A stretch of DNA of 64,000 bases from Catenaria anguillulae PL171 (GCA_002102555.1 MCFL01000098.1:18973-82972), one strand, 5' to 3'. Positions 54,148 to 64,000 are shown, counted from the first letter of the stretch. Notes: generated by a model from the sequence alone, not told the origin. Translations and numbers: made by a program.

Positions 54148-55914
54148 TTACACGAGCGTCACGTCGCTCGCACCAGTTCCCCTGCGCTGCCTGCCGTCAC
54201 CCCTTGCCGGAACTGCCCAGAGGCCCGTGGCCATCATGGCCGCTACTTGTGCGGCCTCGACCTCATCCACATCATCCTGGGCCCAACTTGCCCGGCTATC
54301 GTTGCCGACCTTGCCTGCTAGCACTCTCCGCGCCTTGACCCATCCCACGCACACATACATGACAAATGCAATCGCACTGCCTGCCACCACATCGACCAAA
54401 AAGTGATGGCGCAAGTACATTGTGGCCCACCACACGAGCCCGACATACGCAACACCCGCCACGGCCACGGCCGCATTCCATACGCGCCCCCGATTACTCC
54501 ACAGACTCGAGGCCACGGACAGTGCACACATGGTTGCAAATCCAGCATGCAAGCTGGGCCATGCGCCAAACACCACTGGCGAACTCGCAAACACGCGCTT
54601 GTAAATTGGGGCACCGAGCAACGCGTCGATGCGCGACAAGCCTGCGGGGTCGCCATGCACGGCGAGCGGGTTGGCAGGTACGACGTATCCAAAGTGTTGG
54701 TTGTACCAGGGCGGGGCAGTTGGGAAGACGTATTGGATCATGACGCCGCACAGGTTCATGCATCCAAAGCAGGTCAGGAATGTGTGGATGGGGCCAAGGA
54801 TGGGAATCAGGGCTGGCGAGGAGAGGGCCGTGGCCAGACGCGCGGTGAGCGTTGTAGGTTTGTGGACCAAGATGCGTGGTGTTACTGGTGGTAATGGTTG
54901 AGGTGCAGGTGGGGCATTGGAAACAACAATGACCTCGGAAAGCGTGTCGTCTGAATCGGAATCCACATCGGTCGCGTCAGGACTCGTCATGGTGTGCGCC
55001 TCGACTTGATGATCGAATGAGCTTCTGGGACGACAATCCCACATAACCTCCTGATCCACCGCCGCCTCTTGTACCGTCCGCGCATCCAACTGCTTCCTCA
55101 CTCTCCTCACACCCACGAAACCCAACACCAAACAACATGCCACTGGCGACACAAAATGCCACACGCCATACGTGAACCAAGCCACCACGTCCACGGAAAC
55201 ACTGGCGTCCCTGTCGCTCGCCGGCGCAAAGTACTCGTACGCGGGCCGGCCAACGAGCCAGGTATCTGCCCAAGGCAACGAGGTTGTGTCCACAGTTGCC
55301 ATGCGATCGGCGGGCATGTGCTTGAGCAGCGAAAACAACGTGAGCCACGAGAGCACGGGCAGCAAGGTGCGAAGCACGTAGACGGCGGCGAGTGCCAGCG
55401 TACGTGCTGGCGTGGCATTCCGTGAGGGCGAAGTTCCGAGTGGCTGGTACCGGGGCGTGCGGAACGAGCCCGCCGAGGCAATGTGCAGGCACGCGTAGCA
55501 TAGCTGCACGGCAAGTCCGACCGAAATGATGATTTTGGCGAGTGCGGACAGTGAGGGGCCCGCGAGAAATGTGAGTGGAAAGACGACCAGGATCACGCCC
55601 AGTGAGACGAGCGGCGGGAGCAGGTGTGGCAGGAGCACGCGTGCGAACCACCAGGTCCATGGACTTTGTGGTTCCGGGTCTGGATCTTCTGGGGTGGTAG
55701 GTTTTGACGAAGATGGAGGGGCGGCGTCAACCAGGGTCACGTTGGAGTGGGAACGCGAGTGGGACGTGATGGTCAGGGTGGCCGCCGAGGGATTGCCTGC
55801 GTGTGGGAGTGGGCGTGACGGGGACGGTAATGGCCGTAGGGGCAAGGGCGAAGGCACAGGTGAAGGCGAAGGTGACCGTTGGGTGACCGGTGACCTTGAA
55901 GTTGAAGGAATCAT
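54148..55914 (-). CDS. Inositol phosphorylceramide synthase catalytic subunit (AUR1-like, PAP2 fold)
   Basis: Transfers phosphoinositol from phosphatidylinositol to (phyto)ceramide in the Golgi, an essential fungal sphingolipid step. Single-exon, 588 residues, longer than yeast Aur1 (401) because of a Pro/Ser-rich N terminus (about 90 residues) and an acidic loop (about 300-345). Multi-pass. Aur1 motifs: IQYVFPTAPPWYNQHFGYVV, DPAGLSRIDALLGAPIYKRV, SSPVVFGAWPSLHAGFATMC and VWWATMYLRHHFLVDVVAGS. The His residues of SLHAG and RHHFLVD plus the following Asp form the PAP2 catalytic triad. The C-terminal tail is polar. The start at 55914 precedes the Pro/Ser stretch; a later Met is possible. Confidence 0.92.
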   Translation of the reverse strand: MIPSTSRSPVTQRSPSPSPVPSPLPLRPLPSPSRPLPHAGNPSAATLTITSHSRSHSNVTLVDAAPPSSSKPTTPEDPDPEPQSPWTWWFARVLLPHLLPPLVSLGVILVVFPLTFLAGPSLSALAKIIISVGLAVQLCYACLHIASAGSFRTPRYQPLGTSPSRNATPARTLALAAVYVLRTLLPVLSWLTLFSLLKHMPADRMATVDTTSLPWADTWLVGRPAYEYFAPASDRDASVSVDVVAWFTYGVWHFVSPVACCLVLGFVGVRRVRKQLDARTVQEAAVDQEVMWDCRPRSSFDHQVEAHTMTSPDATDVDSDSDDTLSEVIVVSNAPPAPQPLPPVTPRILVHKPTTLTARLATALSSPALIPILGPIHTFLTCFGCMNLCGVMIQYVFPTAPPWYNQHFGYVVPANPLAVHGDPAGLSRIDALLGAPIYKRVFASSPVVFGAWPSLHAGFATMCALSVASSLWSNRGRVWNAAVAVAGVAYVGLVWWATMYLRHHFLVDVVAGSAIAFVMYVCVGWVKARRVLAGKVGNDSRASWAQDDVDEVEAAQVAAMMATGLWAVPARGDGRQRRGTGASDVTLV

Positions 55915-57299
55915 GCTGATGTGTAGGCGCTTGGGAAAAATGGATCGGCAGCTGCCAGTCTGCGGTCAAGTCTGGCAAGGAGGGACGAGGGTACCGAACG
56001 GGACGGAGAGGAGGTCAGGGTCAACTCTTGAGATACATGGGTGTGCAGCTTGAGCTTGGAGAAGGGTGTTGCCCACAGTGTCGGGCACTGTTGCACGCCG
56101 GCGGGGACGCCGAAGCTGCTCGATGGGGTCGTGGGAATTCGCGCTGTATGGCGGAGGATTTATGACGGAGCAGGTCAGAGTCTACTAGTAGAGTCTGGTG
56201 AGGAAATAGTAAATGCTCGCTCTTACAATCACAATCAGACAGGGCACATTTCCTATTTATTTCTTGCCTTGCACAACCCTCTGGCTTTCCAAGTTCCCAT
56301 CAACCCAACCCAGGGTTGACTGCAGCTGCGCATGCCAAGGACTGCTCCAGAGATCTTGATTGCCTGTGTCGTACATATGAGCCACGGTACATGAGAGCCA
56401 AGATGCCGTTGCAAGCTGACACAGATAACCCCTCTGGTGATGCCGCCAATGCCGATGGTGATGGGTGACGGGCGGGTGCGCCCAATGCATCGGTACTGCA
56501 CAATTTATTCCGACCACGTCTGTAACGTTAACCTGCGCTGGCTGCGAGCATAACTCGGAATCGAAACTGAATGTGATGCGTCATGCAATCAAGATCGAAT
56601 CGGGTGTTGCGAGCCATCCGCACGAGCCGTCTCACGGCACTGGCCCTATCGCGTGTTGCAACAATCCGCGGGCAAAGCCGCTTCGTTGCCGTCATCCGTT
56701 ACCACGAAGTATTTACCTTGGTATTTGGCTGCCGCAACGGATGTATTTGATGCGCATGTGCCAATATTAATGCAGAGGTAATGAAAATCTCTTGGCCAGT
56801 CGGCTGGGCAAGCTAGCCACATGATCGAGCTGGTCGCGATTGGTCTCACTCAACGCACTCATGTCGAGTGCAAACTGAATCATTTTGGAACGCCACTGCG
56901 CGCGCGCCTCAGTCTGCTCATACTTCTCCCGCACATGGTGAAGCGCCGGTACCTATACCGCTGGACTCACTTTGCTGCCAATGTGCTGATTGGACAGGTT
57001 ATCTTCTGCTCGAGGATTGGTCGAATCAACATGCCATCCTTAGTGGGTTGTGTTTAGTCATCGAGGGTTTCTCTTTTCCCGCAATTGCAACCGAACTCTG
57101 ACTCGGCCCCAAGCTAAGCCTAGGGTTGCCGACTTGACTGAATGTCCAACCAGTGTCCAATCTTTGTCACTTCCTGGGCTAACGCGGGTGAAGATAAAAC
57201 TATGTATATGTAGAGCTAACCAAGTACTTATTCAAGTCTATCTGATACCTTCCGCACACGCCTTCCATCCGCCAAACCCAGGGTGTGCCCGTGCTTGCA
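55915..57299. other. Intergenic, no gene seen
   Basis: 1.4 kb. Several short ORFs on both strands but none with coding-like composition; no RNA gene or repeat noticed. Confidence 0.55.
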
Positions 57300-57746
57300 T
57301 CAATCAATTAAATCCCTGCTCCCTCCTGCACCAGCGTGCTTCACCGCATCAACCACGTCGCACCGGCACTCGGGGCACTTGCGATTGGCCACCAGGGACT
57401 GCCGCGCACATGGTGCGTGAATCAGGTGCATGCACGGAAGCGTAATGCATTCGGCGGTGACAGTGGCCGCATGACCGGGTGTGAGCACCGGAACCTGGTC
57501 GTCGTCAGAGTCGCTCGAGTCACCCGCAGTAAATGGATTGGCGGGTGGGCGGCGACGGGATTGCGACGTGGGTGCCGAGTAGTCGAATGGCGGATGAGAT
57601 AGCGGCGCGAGACAGATTGGGCAGCTGTGAAGCGATACTGGTGAGAGAGACTGCCTGGCATGCTCGTTCAAAGCAAAGAAAATCATGCGCACGGGTTGAG
57701 ATTGTCTGACACTATTGACACTGGCAGTGAATCGATAATCATCCAT
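57300..57746 (-). CDS. RING-type zinc-finger protein (putative E3 ligase)
   Basis: 148 residues in the open frame. The RING is split by a low-complexity insert: HSCPICLAPL supplies the first Cys pair. After about 50 Ser/Pro/Asp-rich residues come ITLPCMHLIHAPCARQSLVA and NRKCPECRC, giving C-x2-C ... C-x-H-x2-H-x2-C ... C-x2-C (RING-H2 type). The C terminus is short. The insert inside the finger is long but within the range of RING-H2 loops. An upstream exon may exist: the acidic protein at 57950-58681 ends next to a GTATGA site and could be the N terminus of the same protein. Confidence 0.72.
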   Translation of the reverse strand: MDDYRFTASVNSVRQSQPVRMIFFALNEHARQSLSPVSLHSCPICLAPLSHPPFDYSAPTSQSRRRPPANPFTAGDSSDSDDDQVPVLTPGHAATVTAECITLPCMHLIHAPCARQSLVANRKCPECRCDVVDAVKHAGAGGSRDLID

Positions 57747-57949
57747 GGTGCGCCGAGATCTTGGAGGTGTGAACGCTGGTGCAGGCGGCCAGTGTCGGCG
57801 ACCGATAAGTCGGGCAATGGCGCTGCTTCGACCGGTTCAACGAGAAACGAGGTTGAAGCAGCGAGCAAGAAAGACTATACACCAAACCAAGACCCAACCC
57901 ATGTCAATGAATTGGCTTTCCACCGCTAGGGAATACTAGGTGGAAATAA

Positions 57950-58681
57950 TCATACCGAGTAGGATAGCTCATCGCCATCCGCGGCATTCCCATCATCCCT
58001 CAGTCGCTTGCTATCCCGCTGCCCCTCTAGACAATCGTCATCGGCCTCTTGGGACTGCCGCTTCCGCTTCCCAACCCGCTGACCAATAGCCCCAGCCCGA
58101 GGCACCAACTCGACGACCCTGCCTCCGCCATGCTCCATCCCGGCCTGCTGCCTCAAAAACGCCAAATGCTCATCGTCCTCATGCCACGCATCGCCCTCCT
58201 GACCCTCGTCGCCACTCCCACCTGTGGCCGTCTGGCCGCCCGCCTGCAGATCCGCCAGCGGCGGCTGGCCAGCCCAGCGATGCCGCCGCTGGCGGCGCTC
58301 CCCAAGAGCGTCGCTGCGCTTGCCCTCTTGTAACTTGACCGATGGCGCCTTTGGCCCGCCCCGCGACGTGCAATATGCCGTCAGGGAGTCCATCATGCCC
58401 GGAAGAAAGAACTCGGCGCGCAGGCATTCGTCCGTGAGCGGCGGGCGGTATTCTTCTTCCGAGTCGGAGCCGGAGGATGCGGAAGTGTCGGAAGACGGGT
58501 GGTCATAGGCCATCGAGGAGGTGGGTTTGGGTTTGGCTTGGCGAGACGAAGACTTTGGTTGGACAAGGGAGGTGCCGGGCTGCTGGCGGTTGGTCCTTGC
58601 CCCCGTCACTGGGTACGGCGTTGGGATCGGGAACGGTTGCGGCATGAGTATCAATGCATGGGGTCCCGGATTGGTTTTCAT
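57950..58681 (-). CDS. Acidic Ser/Glu/Arg-rich protein, possibly N-terminal part of the RING gene
   Basis: 243 residues in one frame from the ATG at 58681; family not recognised. A Pro-rich start, an acidic Ser patch (SDTSASSGSDSEEEYRPPLT), a possible ordered segment (CLRAEFFLPGMMDSLTAYCT), then highly charged sequence with basic NLS-like clusters (RVGKRKRQ, RDSKRLRDD). The last codons precede a GTATGATT splice-donor-like site 200 bp upstream of the RING frame, so one spliced gene 57300-58681 is plausible. A later Met (MAYDHPSSDT) could also be the start. Confidence 0.5.
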   Translation of the reverse strand: MKTNPGPHALILMPQPFPIPTPYPVTGARTNRQQPGTSLVQPKSSSRQAKPKPTSSMAYDHPSSDTSASSGSDSEEEYRPPLTDECLRAEFFLPGMMDSLTAYCTSRGGPKAPSVKLQEGKRSDALGERRQRRHRWAGQPPLADLQAGGQTATGGSGDEGQEGDAWHEDDEHLAFLRQQAGMEHGGGRVVELVPRAGAIGQRVGKRKRQSQEADDDCLEGQRDSKRLRDDGNAADGDELSYSV

Positions 58682-59041
58682 GGAGCTCAGTTGTGCATGG
58701 GCAATCTTACTCTATTCACTCATGCACATGTATACATGCAAGAAGAGACTTGATTCAGAGAGATCCGGTCTTATTAATTTAGCTCCACCAATTGCCAAAT
58801 AACGCAACGACCGTGACGTCCAGTATGCATCTGATTCATTTGGACTGGTCACACCCTTCGCCTGTCCTGTACTCATACTGTAAACGGATGACTTGGACCG
58901 CAGATGCTGCTTCCCACCTCCCAGGCCAGCCGGCAAACGCTTTAGGGTATTCAACACGGTAGAGTCCGTCGTTGCCACCGTCTTTTCAGTGACGAAAGAA
59001 TACCAACGACCACTTGATGTACATCCAATTGCTACATATGC
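58682..59041. other. Intergenic, no gene seen
   Basis: 360 bp with only short ORFs. Confidence 0.6.
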
Positions 59042-59803
59042 CTACTTCCTGCCGGCCAACTGTGCCAACCTGTCCGGCCCAAGCACCCCACGACACCCGT
59101 CGTCCTCCACTGCCCTGACAACCGCCGCGCCAATTTGCTCAGGCGTCAATACCTTGGGTACCAATCCAGCAACAGCCATGACCCGACCGCCGACCGCCAA
59201 CGGCCACGTGAACGGCCGCTTGATCGATGACACAATGCCCGGCCTGACGACCACGCCCCTGCCTGCGTTCTGCTCCACGTCACGTTTAATCAAAAAGTCT
59301 TCGGCAAGCGCCTTTGTCCGGAGATATTCGGGGTTCACGGCAAGCTTCATGAGCGGTGACACCTCGGCCGACACGTATGCAAATGTGGCGCCCGGTTTTG
59401 CGGCCTGGGCAAGCACCTTGATCATGTCAAACTGCACCGACGCGAAATCGAGCTTCTTGGCGGCGGGCCGGCGAAACAGCGCAGGTCCCACATTGCTGAG
59501 GGCCTCGCGGATCGTGGGCGCATTGACAAGCGCATTGAGTTCGGGCGTCGTAAAGAGCAAGCCAACCGAATGAACAATGGCGTCGGCCGTCGACGCATAG
59601 GCGTGCGCCGTGTCCGGATCGAGGGCAGACCCGGACGCCCAGGTGACGTTGCGCGACCATTGGTCGTAGTCGGGCGTCAAGTAGGTTGGGATGGGCTGGC
59701 CTTTGCGCGACAGGGACGTGACCGACCACCCGCGTAGGGCAGCGGAGCGAACGATTTGGGTGCCAATGAGGCCCGTGCCGCCGACAACGAGAAGGTGTTT
59801 CAT
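59042..59803 (-). CDS. NAD(P)-binding SDR-fold protein, COQ11 (YLR290C)-like
   Basis: 253 residues, single exon. N-terminal atypical-SDR nucleotide motif KHLLVVGGTGLIGTQIVRSA (GGTGxxG) directly after the start, then RGWSVTSLSRKGQPIP, ADAIVHSVGLLFTTPELNAL, FAYVSAEVSPLMKLAVNPEY, LRTKALAEDFLIKR (Tyr/Lys region) and GRGVVVRPGIVSSIKRPFTW. This pattern fits the Coq11/NDUFA9-like mitochondrial reductase group linked to coenzyme Q synthesis; a role in ubiquinone is therefore inferred from family. There is no long presequence, as the fold begins within a few residues of the Met. Confidence 0.82.
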   Translation of the reverse strand: MKHLLVVGGTGLIGTQIVRSAALRGWSVTSLSRKGQPIPTYLTPDYDQWSRNVTWASGSALDPDTAHAYASTADAIVHSVGLLFTTPELNALVNAPTIREALSNVGPALFRRPAAKKLDFASVQFDMIKVLAQAAKPGATFAYVSAEVSPLMKLAVNPEYLRTKALAEDFLIKRDVEQNAGRGVVVRPGIVSSIKRPFTWPLAVGGRVMAVAGLVPKVLTPEQIGAAVVRAVEDDGCRGVLGPDRLAQLAGRK

Positions 59804-60162
59804 GGTGTGATGGCTTTGTTATCCTTTGAGTAAGAAGAGAGTCGCATTCCATTGCCTGGCGGGCATGTATGTGGTACGAGGAATCGCGCATGATAAGGAC
59901 TGTGGGTGACGGCCGTGGCTCCTTAAGTTTTTGAATGTAAGTTGCATGTGCGGTGTCTGTGTCTCACAGGCAGCCCGATCATAACACTCCACCATCCACG
60001 TCAATGTGGAAACTTTCCGGAGGGTGACTCGACCGAGTAGAAGTGAGTCAAATCACTACGAATCACTGTTGACGATGGGCTTCATCGACTATGATTGCAA
60101 GACATGGGTAGACTGCCAGTGGGCGGGAAACATAGAGCAGCAAGAAGGAAATGAGAACAAAA
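59804..60162. other. Intergenic, no gene seen
   Basis: 359 bp between the COQ11-like start and the 3' end of U6. Ends in the U6 terminator A run (T on the minus strand). Confidence 0.6.
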
Positions 60163-60276
60163 AAAATTTGCTTCCGAAGAAGCTCCACTCTAGACATTTG
60201 TGTCATCCTTATGCAGGGACCATGCTAATCTTCTCTGTATCGATCCAATTTTGTAATGCACTCTCCGAAGAGAGGC
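60163..60276 (-). ncRNA. U6 spliceosomal snRNA
   Basis: The minus strand contains the near-invariant U6 core: AAATTGGATCGATACAGAGA followed by AGATTAGCATGGTCCCTGCA and TAAGGATGACAC, i.e. the ACAGAGA box, the AGC catalytic triad and the ISL region. The 5' stem-loop is CTCTCTTCGGAGAG near 60260-60275. The RNA ends in a run of eight T (60159-60166), a Pol III terminator. Length is about 114 nt; the exact 5' end is uncertain by a few bases. Confidence 0.96.
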
Positions 60277-60298
60277 AATGTGGAGGGGTGAAAAGCGG

Positions 60299-60306
60299 TA
60301 TTTAAA
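60299..60306 (-). promoter_or_regulatory. TATA box of the U6 gene
   Basis: TTTAAATA on the minus strand, 23-30 bp upstream of the U6 5' end, the usual spacing for a Pol III TATA element. Confidence 0.75.
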
Positions 60307-61475
60307 CCGTTGGCTTTTGGTCCCGTCACACGGTTGCAGTCACCAAGAATTCTTCACAATGAGAAACATCACGTGTGGCTGGTAGCCTGGAAGCGAGCCA
60401 ATCCGCTGGTGGCATTGCGCCGATCTCATCAGCCCACACACCGGCTCATCGATCCAGCTCATGTCGATCCCGTCCGCGTTCGGTCCATCAATCCACTATG
60501 TGTTTAGTATGTCGAGGCGAGGCACACATGCCGACTCTTCATCATACCGTTGCTGCTTGTTGAAAATCCATGAGCGGAAGTCGGTGATGACAGAAAATGT
60601 CCACACTCACCTACGGAATCGCCCTGTCTCACTTGTCTCACAGGATTCAACCGGATCACGTCTTTCTATGGCTGGCGGGTCCTTTAACTTACAAATACAG
60701 GATACGGAATCAGGAGCCCATGACAATACCACCCTCATTCATTTCCGTCCTCCCCTGGCATCAAGCGGTCATAGTTCCAACATCTCGCGTACACCTTGTC
60801 ACATTCAGCAACTTTTCTACTGTCCATCAATCCACCATGCCAGCGTCATCGTAGCCAGGGATCGTGTGTGTGTGTGTGTGTGTGTCTTTACACGCTGAGA
60901 CACTGTACTCAACGATCCAATCACGCAGCAGGAGCGCTCAGTCGTTGTCGCCGTATTAAAACAGATTGAGCCGAACACCTACTCCAAGTGGCCAGTTGCG
61001 AGAATAGTGTGTGACGTTGTCTGTCGGTCACACGCATTATACCAGTCATGGGGACGGATGTCTTCCTTTGCCTTGTTCAAAGTGACGACAAGCCCAAGCA
61101 GGTCGGAGCGATGAACGACGAGATAAACTGGACCTGTCGAGGGTAGATGGCGGAGTGCGATCCAGCAACGCACATGGCCAAATGGTACCTATCGGAATGC
61201 ACATGATGATGGGTTTGCTCGAACAGAGCATCGGCTGTGCGCTGTCTCGCTGGGGCCTGAATGTGGGAACTGATTCGGTCTCTGCTCGTGCGGTCCCGCC
61301 TCACTGCGTGCGCAGCGTGGAACGTCCCATTGATTTACAAGGTCATTCCGGTGCAGCCACTTTGATTCGAATAAGGAAGAAGGAAAAAAAAGTCTGAAGA
61401 TCGATACGAATGATAATATGCGCAACCTATTTATACCGTACACTATCACGGAATACCTATGCAAATCTCATAACC
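60307..61475. other. Intergenic, no gene seen
   Basis: 1.2 kb with no supported gene. A (GT)10 microsatellite lies at 60864-60883. ORFs at 60461-60898 and 61189-61464 lack recognisable content. Confidence 0.55.
60864..60883. repeat. (GT)10 microsatellite
   Basis: Ten uninterrupted GT dinucleotides on the plus strand. Confidence 0.9.
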
Positions 61476-62222
61476 TTACGACATGTCCTCCATCGACAAG
61501 CAATCCTCGCCCAGAATCAACGTCGCCTCCTTGTTGGCCACAAACTGCTTGCAATGGCCAACGGTAGTACGCACAAGCGTATCCATGTTGTCAGCCTGGT
61601 CCAAGAACAACACATCGCACTTGGCAGCCTCGACCTTATCCAAAAGCCCATGGCGCCCGTGATTCGGCAACATCGTAGCCAGGGATGTTGTACGCGCCGA
61701 GCTCGACCAGGCCCTTGAGGTTGTACGGCGGGTGGGTGACGCCAAGGTACGAGCTGTAGTCGATAACTCGGTCACAGCAGGGAGGTTCTGTGGCCGCGTA
61801 GCGAACGACAATGAGTAAATGGTGAGCGAGTGGTACATACAGCGTGAGATCCAAGCGACTCAATAACAGAGCTATACCTTAGTCATGCAGCGGAAGTTGC
61901 CTGACTGGCCAACGGTCATGACGGCACCATAATGGTTGGAAGTACGTCAAAGTCCCAGCAGACTTGCGCGTCAGCGGTGCTGTTGCCAAAAGGGGAACTC
62001 CTTGGCCACACCGTCGTATTCGGCGGGCTTCAAGTCCTTGCCGGAATCGCGTGGAACTTTTGCACTTGGCGGGCGTAAAGTAGGGCAACATCCAGTCTTG
62101 GGGATGGGGGACAGCGCGGGAGCGGGAACCGCGACGGCCGACGTGGCGACAAGAGCGAGATGGCAACAAGGTGGGGAAGCATGGTGGATGTGAATGGAAT
62201 GGAGAAGGCGAGCGGAGAGCAC
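61476..62222 (-). pseudogene. Probable small secreted protein, frame interrupted
   Basis: Not recognised. Coding-like pieces on the minus strand lie in different frames: a Leu/Ala/Pro start resembling a signal peptide, then LKPAEYDGVAKEFPFWQQ (about 61985-62040), TADAQVCWDFDVLP (61935-61975) and NHYGAVMTVGQSGNFRCMTK (61880-61937). After a GTATAG...CCACAG intron come PPCCDRVIDYSSYLGVTHPP, YNLKGLVELGAYNIPGYDVA (61685-61785) and LLDKVEAAKCDVLFLDQADN, ending at 61476. About three single-base shifts are needed. The Cys pattern (CWDF, FRCM, PPCC, AKCD, GHCK, EDCL) suggests disulfides. Read as a gene damaged by indels, real or technical. Confidence 0.45.
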
Positions 62223-63100
62223 AGTGATAAGATCTGATGAGGTTCGATTTACTGGAAATGGACATGGGAACGCTCGCCCTTATAGCTGTCAAAGCAGCCA
62301 GCTTGTCGCGCTTCTCAGATGGGTGATGTGGCGGGGCCTCACCCCACCTGTCTCTCTCTCCCAACGTACGTACATAAGGCTTAGCTTCGTGTCGTCACTA
62401 TGCACCGTCCATGAACCGCAAGTGGCACGCTGTCGCATCATTTGCGCCGCCCAATTGAACGTGGTGGAGAGAAATGACAACCTTCCGTTTTCAGAAAACC
62501 TTTGCAAACCGGATATTGAACAACTATATACATTCACGTTTCCGCAAACTGAGTGATACAGGCCGACCGGCCAAGTACCTAACATGCATGTAGATCGAAA
62601 GCACACATTTGCCTCAGTGGCTCAAACTCGAGGTCCACGCGTGATCCACCATGGAACGTCTGCAAACTGCGTCACGCCCAAGATGTGAGACAACGACAAC
62701 GAGTACCTTTCGTACGCTGCGGCCAACGAAGAGTACCTCACACTTGTGAATGGCTGAGATACGCCTTTTGAATAAGTTTACACAACGCAGCGGCAACTGT
62801 GTTGTCACCAGCCACAACTTACACACCAACAACTGCCATGCTCCTGCCATCGCAGTACAGATTCTGTCATCATCTTTTGAGCTGCCATGCGCATCAGATC
62901 GCTCAATCCCTGGCACAGATGACGGGGAGAAAACTTTCACATTCAGATCCCATGGCGAACAGAGACTGCAAGCTGCAAGTCTCAAACTCGAGCCAGCGGT
63001 GCTGTCGAAAATCAACCAATACCAAAACGATGAGCAAATATGCACAACGATCAGACCGTCAATCGGTTTGCAAAACTCGAATCTGTCTCAAACAAAACAT
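62223..63100. other. Intergenic, no gene seen
   Basis: 878 bp. Overlapping ORFs at 62614-63045 (minus) and 62750-63103 (plus) lie in opposite strands and neither has coding-like composition. Confidence 0.5.
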
Positions 63101-63179
63101 TGAACAGGGCAGGGTTCGAACCTGCGCCTCCGAAGAGATCAGGGCCTAAACCTGACGCGTTAACCCTCGCCACCTGTCC
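63101..63179 (-). tRNA. tRNA-Leu (TAG)
   Basis: Class II tRNA. Acceptor GGACAGG/CCTGTTC, D arm TGGCGAGGGTTAACGC, anticodon stem TCAGG/CCTGA with loop TTTAGGC (TAG, reads CUA-type codons), variable arm TCTCTTCGGAGGC, T arm GCAGGTTCGAACCCTGC. Single copy here, outside the inverted repeat. Confidence 0.93.
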
Positions 63180-63451
63180 AGTACGGTGTATGCTGGAAAA
63201 TCGGTGTTTGTTGACATCTTCACAAAAAAAACGTGACAAACCCAGCGATGAACCAGACCCGGCACAAAACGTGTTTGCATTTCATATTTTATGTGCAATG
63301 TGTGCAAGATTTGAACACAGAAGCGGAATAGTAACTCAGACAACCACAGACATAGATCATGCTATACCCATGCGAAATTGTACGCGCAGACACGACTCAT
63401 GGAGCGACTCTCGAGCGCCTCCCCACATTCAAATATCCACCCTCCCAGGCG
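63180..63451. other. No gene seen
   Basis: tRNA 5' flank; contains an A run near 63225. Confidence 0.5.
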
Positions 63452-63830
63452 CTACCCCGCAAACCGGTCCAGGACTTGAATGCTCGTGCTCTTCTTTTCC
63501 TTGTCACCAAACTGCCAGCCGTACATTTCAGCGGTGGTCGCTGGGAAAGAATATTTTCCTGTGGTTGGTGGCGACGAATCAATATGCCGGACATTGGTAC
63601 GCAGCAATGTCGCCCAGAGCGGCTCAGATGTGTCGGGCGTTGACGAATGGGAAACACAGAGACTTGAGATACAGTGCTTGTGGCCCAGTTGAGGACGCAT
63701 TGTGCGAGATGGGCGGGAGCGAGTCTTTTGAAGATAAGTTGCTCTTATTAGAACGAGGGAGCTGTGAACGGTTCAATAATCGGACTGGGATCAGATTGCT
63801 TGCCAAGAATGTTTCCATGAAGTGAATCGT
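63452..63830 (-). CDS. Possible small protein, exon structure unresolved
   Basis: The minus-strand frame ending with the TAG at 63452 contains GKYSFPATTAEMYGWQFGDK and EKKSTSIQVLDRFAG, which looks coding. A ...CCAACCACAG acceptor sits directly before GKYSFP, and upstream sequence in another frame (SHNASSTGPQALYLKSLCFP) may be the preceding exon. The TAEMYGW box recalls small microtubule-associated ciliary proteins, but I cannot name a family. The start and the donor are not resolved. Confidence 0.35.
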
Positions 63831-64000
63831 AAGCAAACGAACCCTGTTCTTCATGAAGGCCCAATTTTTTTCCCAGTTGGATGCGCATGTATACTCGTAC
63901 TGTATCATTTGCCGCCTGAGAAGACAGACTTCAAGTAAATCAGCGACTCAGCAGCTCCTTTGTATGCAACCTTGGTGCAACCCACCAAATCAGGTCGTTG

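Noticed and set aside
62614-63103. Opposed ORFs of 143 and 117 codons
   Set aside because: Overlap on opposite strands with no domain, splice or composition support for either.
1-64000. CRISPR arrays, prokaryotic operons or phage genes
   Set aside because: No spaced direct repeats; genes carry spliceosomal introns and a U6 gene is present, so the window is eukaryotic nuclear DNA.

Overview
The window is nuclear DNA from an intron-containing fungus that most likely makes flagellated zoospores (Blastocladiomycota- or Chytridiomycota-like). It is GC-rich and gene-dense, with spliceosomal introns of about 46-250 bp. It carries ordinary fungal genes (SNU13, PWP1, an AUR1-type IPC synthase, VPS55, SFM1, ATP12, MZM1/LYRM7). 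It also carries genes kept by flagellated lineages and mostly lost from yeasts and moulds: a MYCBPAP-like ciliary central-apparatus protein and a half-size ABCA-type ABC transporter. The phylum is inferred from gene content, not from any marker search.

Layout. 0-12.5 kb: a low-complexity adaptor-like protein broken by apparent frameshifts, then fumarylacetoacetase, mitochondrial octanoyltransferase and MYCBPAP. 12.5-25.5 kb: a large inverted repeat with two nearly identical 4.1-kb arms (12487-16591 and 21402-25511) around a 4.8-kb spacer. Each arm has the same five tRNA genes (Leu-CAA, Gln-TTG, Cys-GCA, Ala-CGC, Arg-ACG). The outer end of the right arm lies inside an intact bifunctional pseudouridine-catabolism gene; the left arm has only its 3' half, with two 1-bp frameshifts. 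The spacer holds coding-like stretches interrupted by in-frame TAG codons.

26-42 kb: SNU13 (first exon is just ATG), a seven-pass membrane protein, a small secreted protein, a mitochondrial TPR protein, PWP1, VPS55, an unusual RS-domain/FCP1-like phosphatase fusion, and the ABCA transporter. 43-56 kb: SFM1, the NatB subunit NAA25 (several apparent frameshifts), an inverted fragment of the ABCA gene's 3' end, a PPxY NDFIP/BSD2-type adaptor, a guanylate kinase ending in a CaaX-like box, a divergent ATP12/LYRM7 pair and IPC synthase. 56-64 kb: sparser, with a RING protein, a nuclear acidic protein, a COQ11-like reductase, a U6 snRNA gene with a TATA box, a frameshifted secreted protein and tRNA-Leu(TAG).

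Mitochondrial functions recur (lipoylation, F1 assembly, complex III assembly, COQ11-like, a TPR protein, a pseudouridine enzyme with a presequence-like N terminus), but nothing suggests co-transcription; genes are mono-cistronic and on both strands. Two themes deserve attention: inverted, 3'-biased segmental duplications (the arms and the ABCA fragment), and local clusters of single-base frameshifts that may be assembly errors rather than biology.
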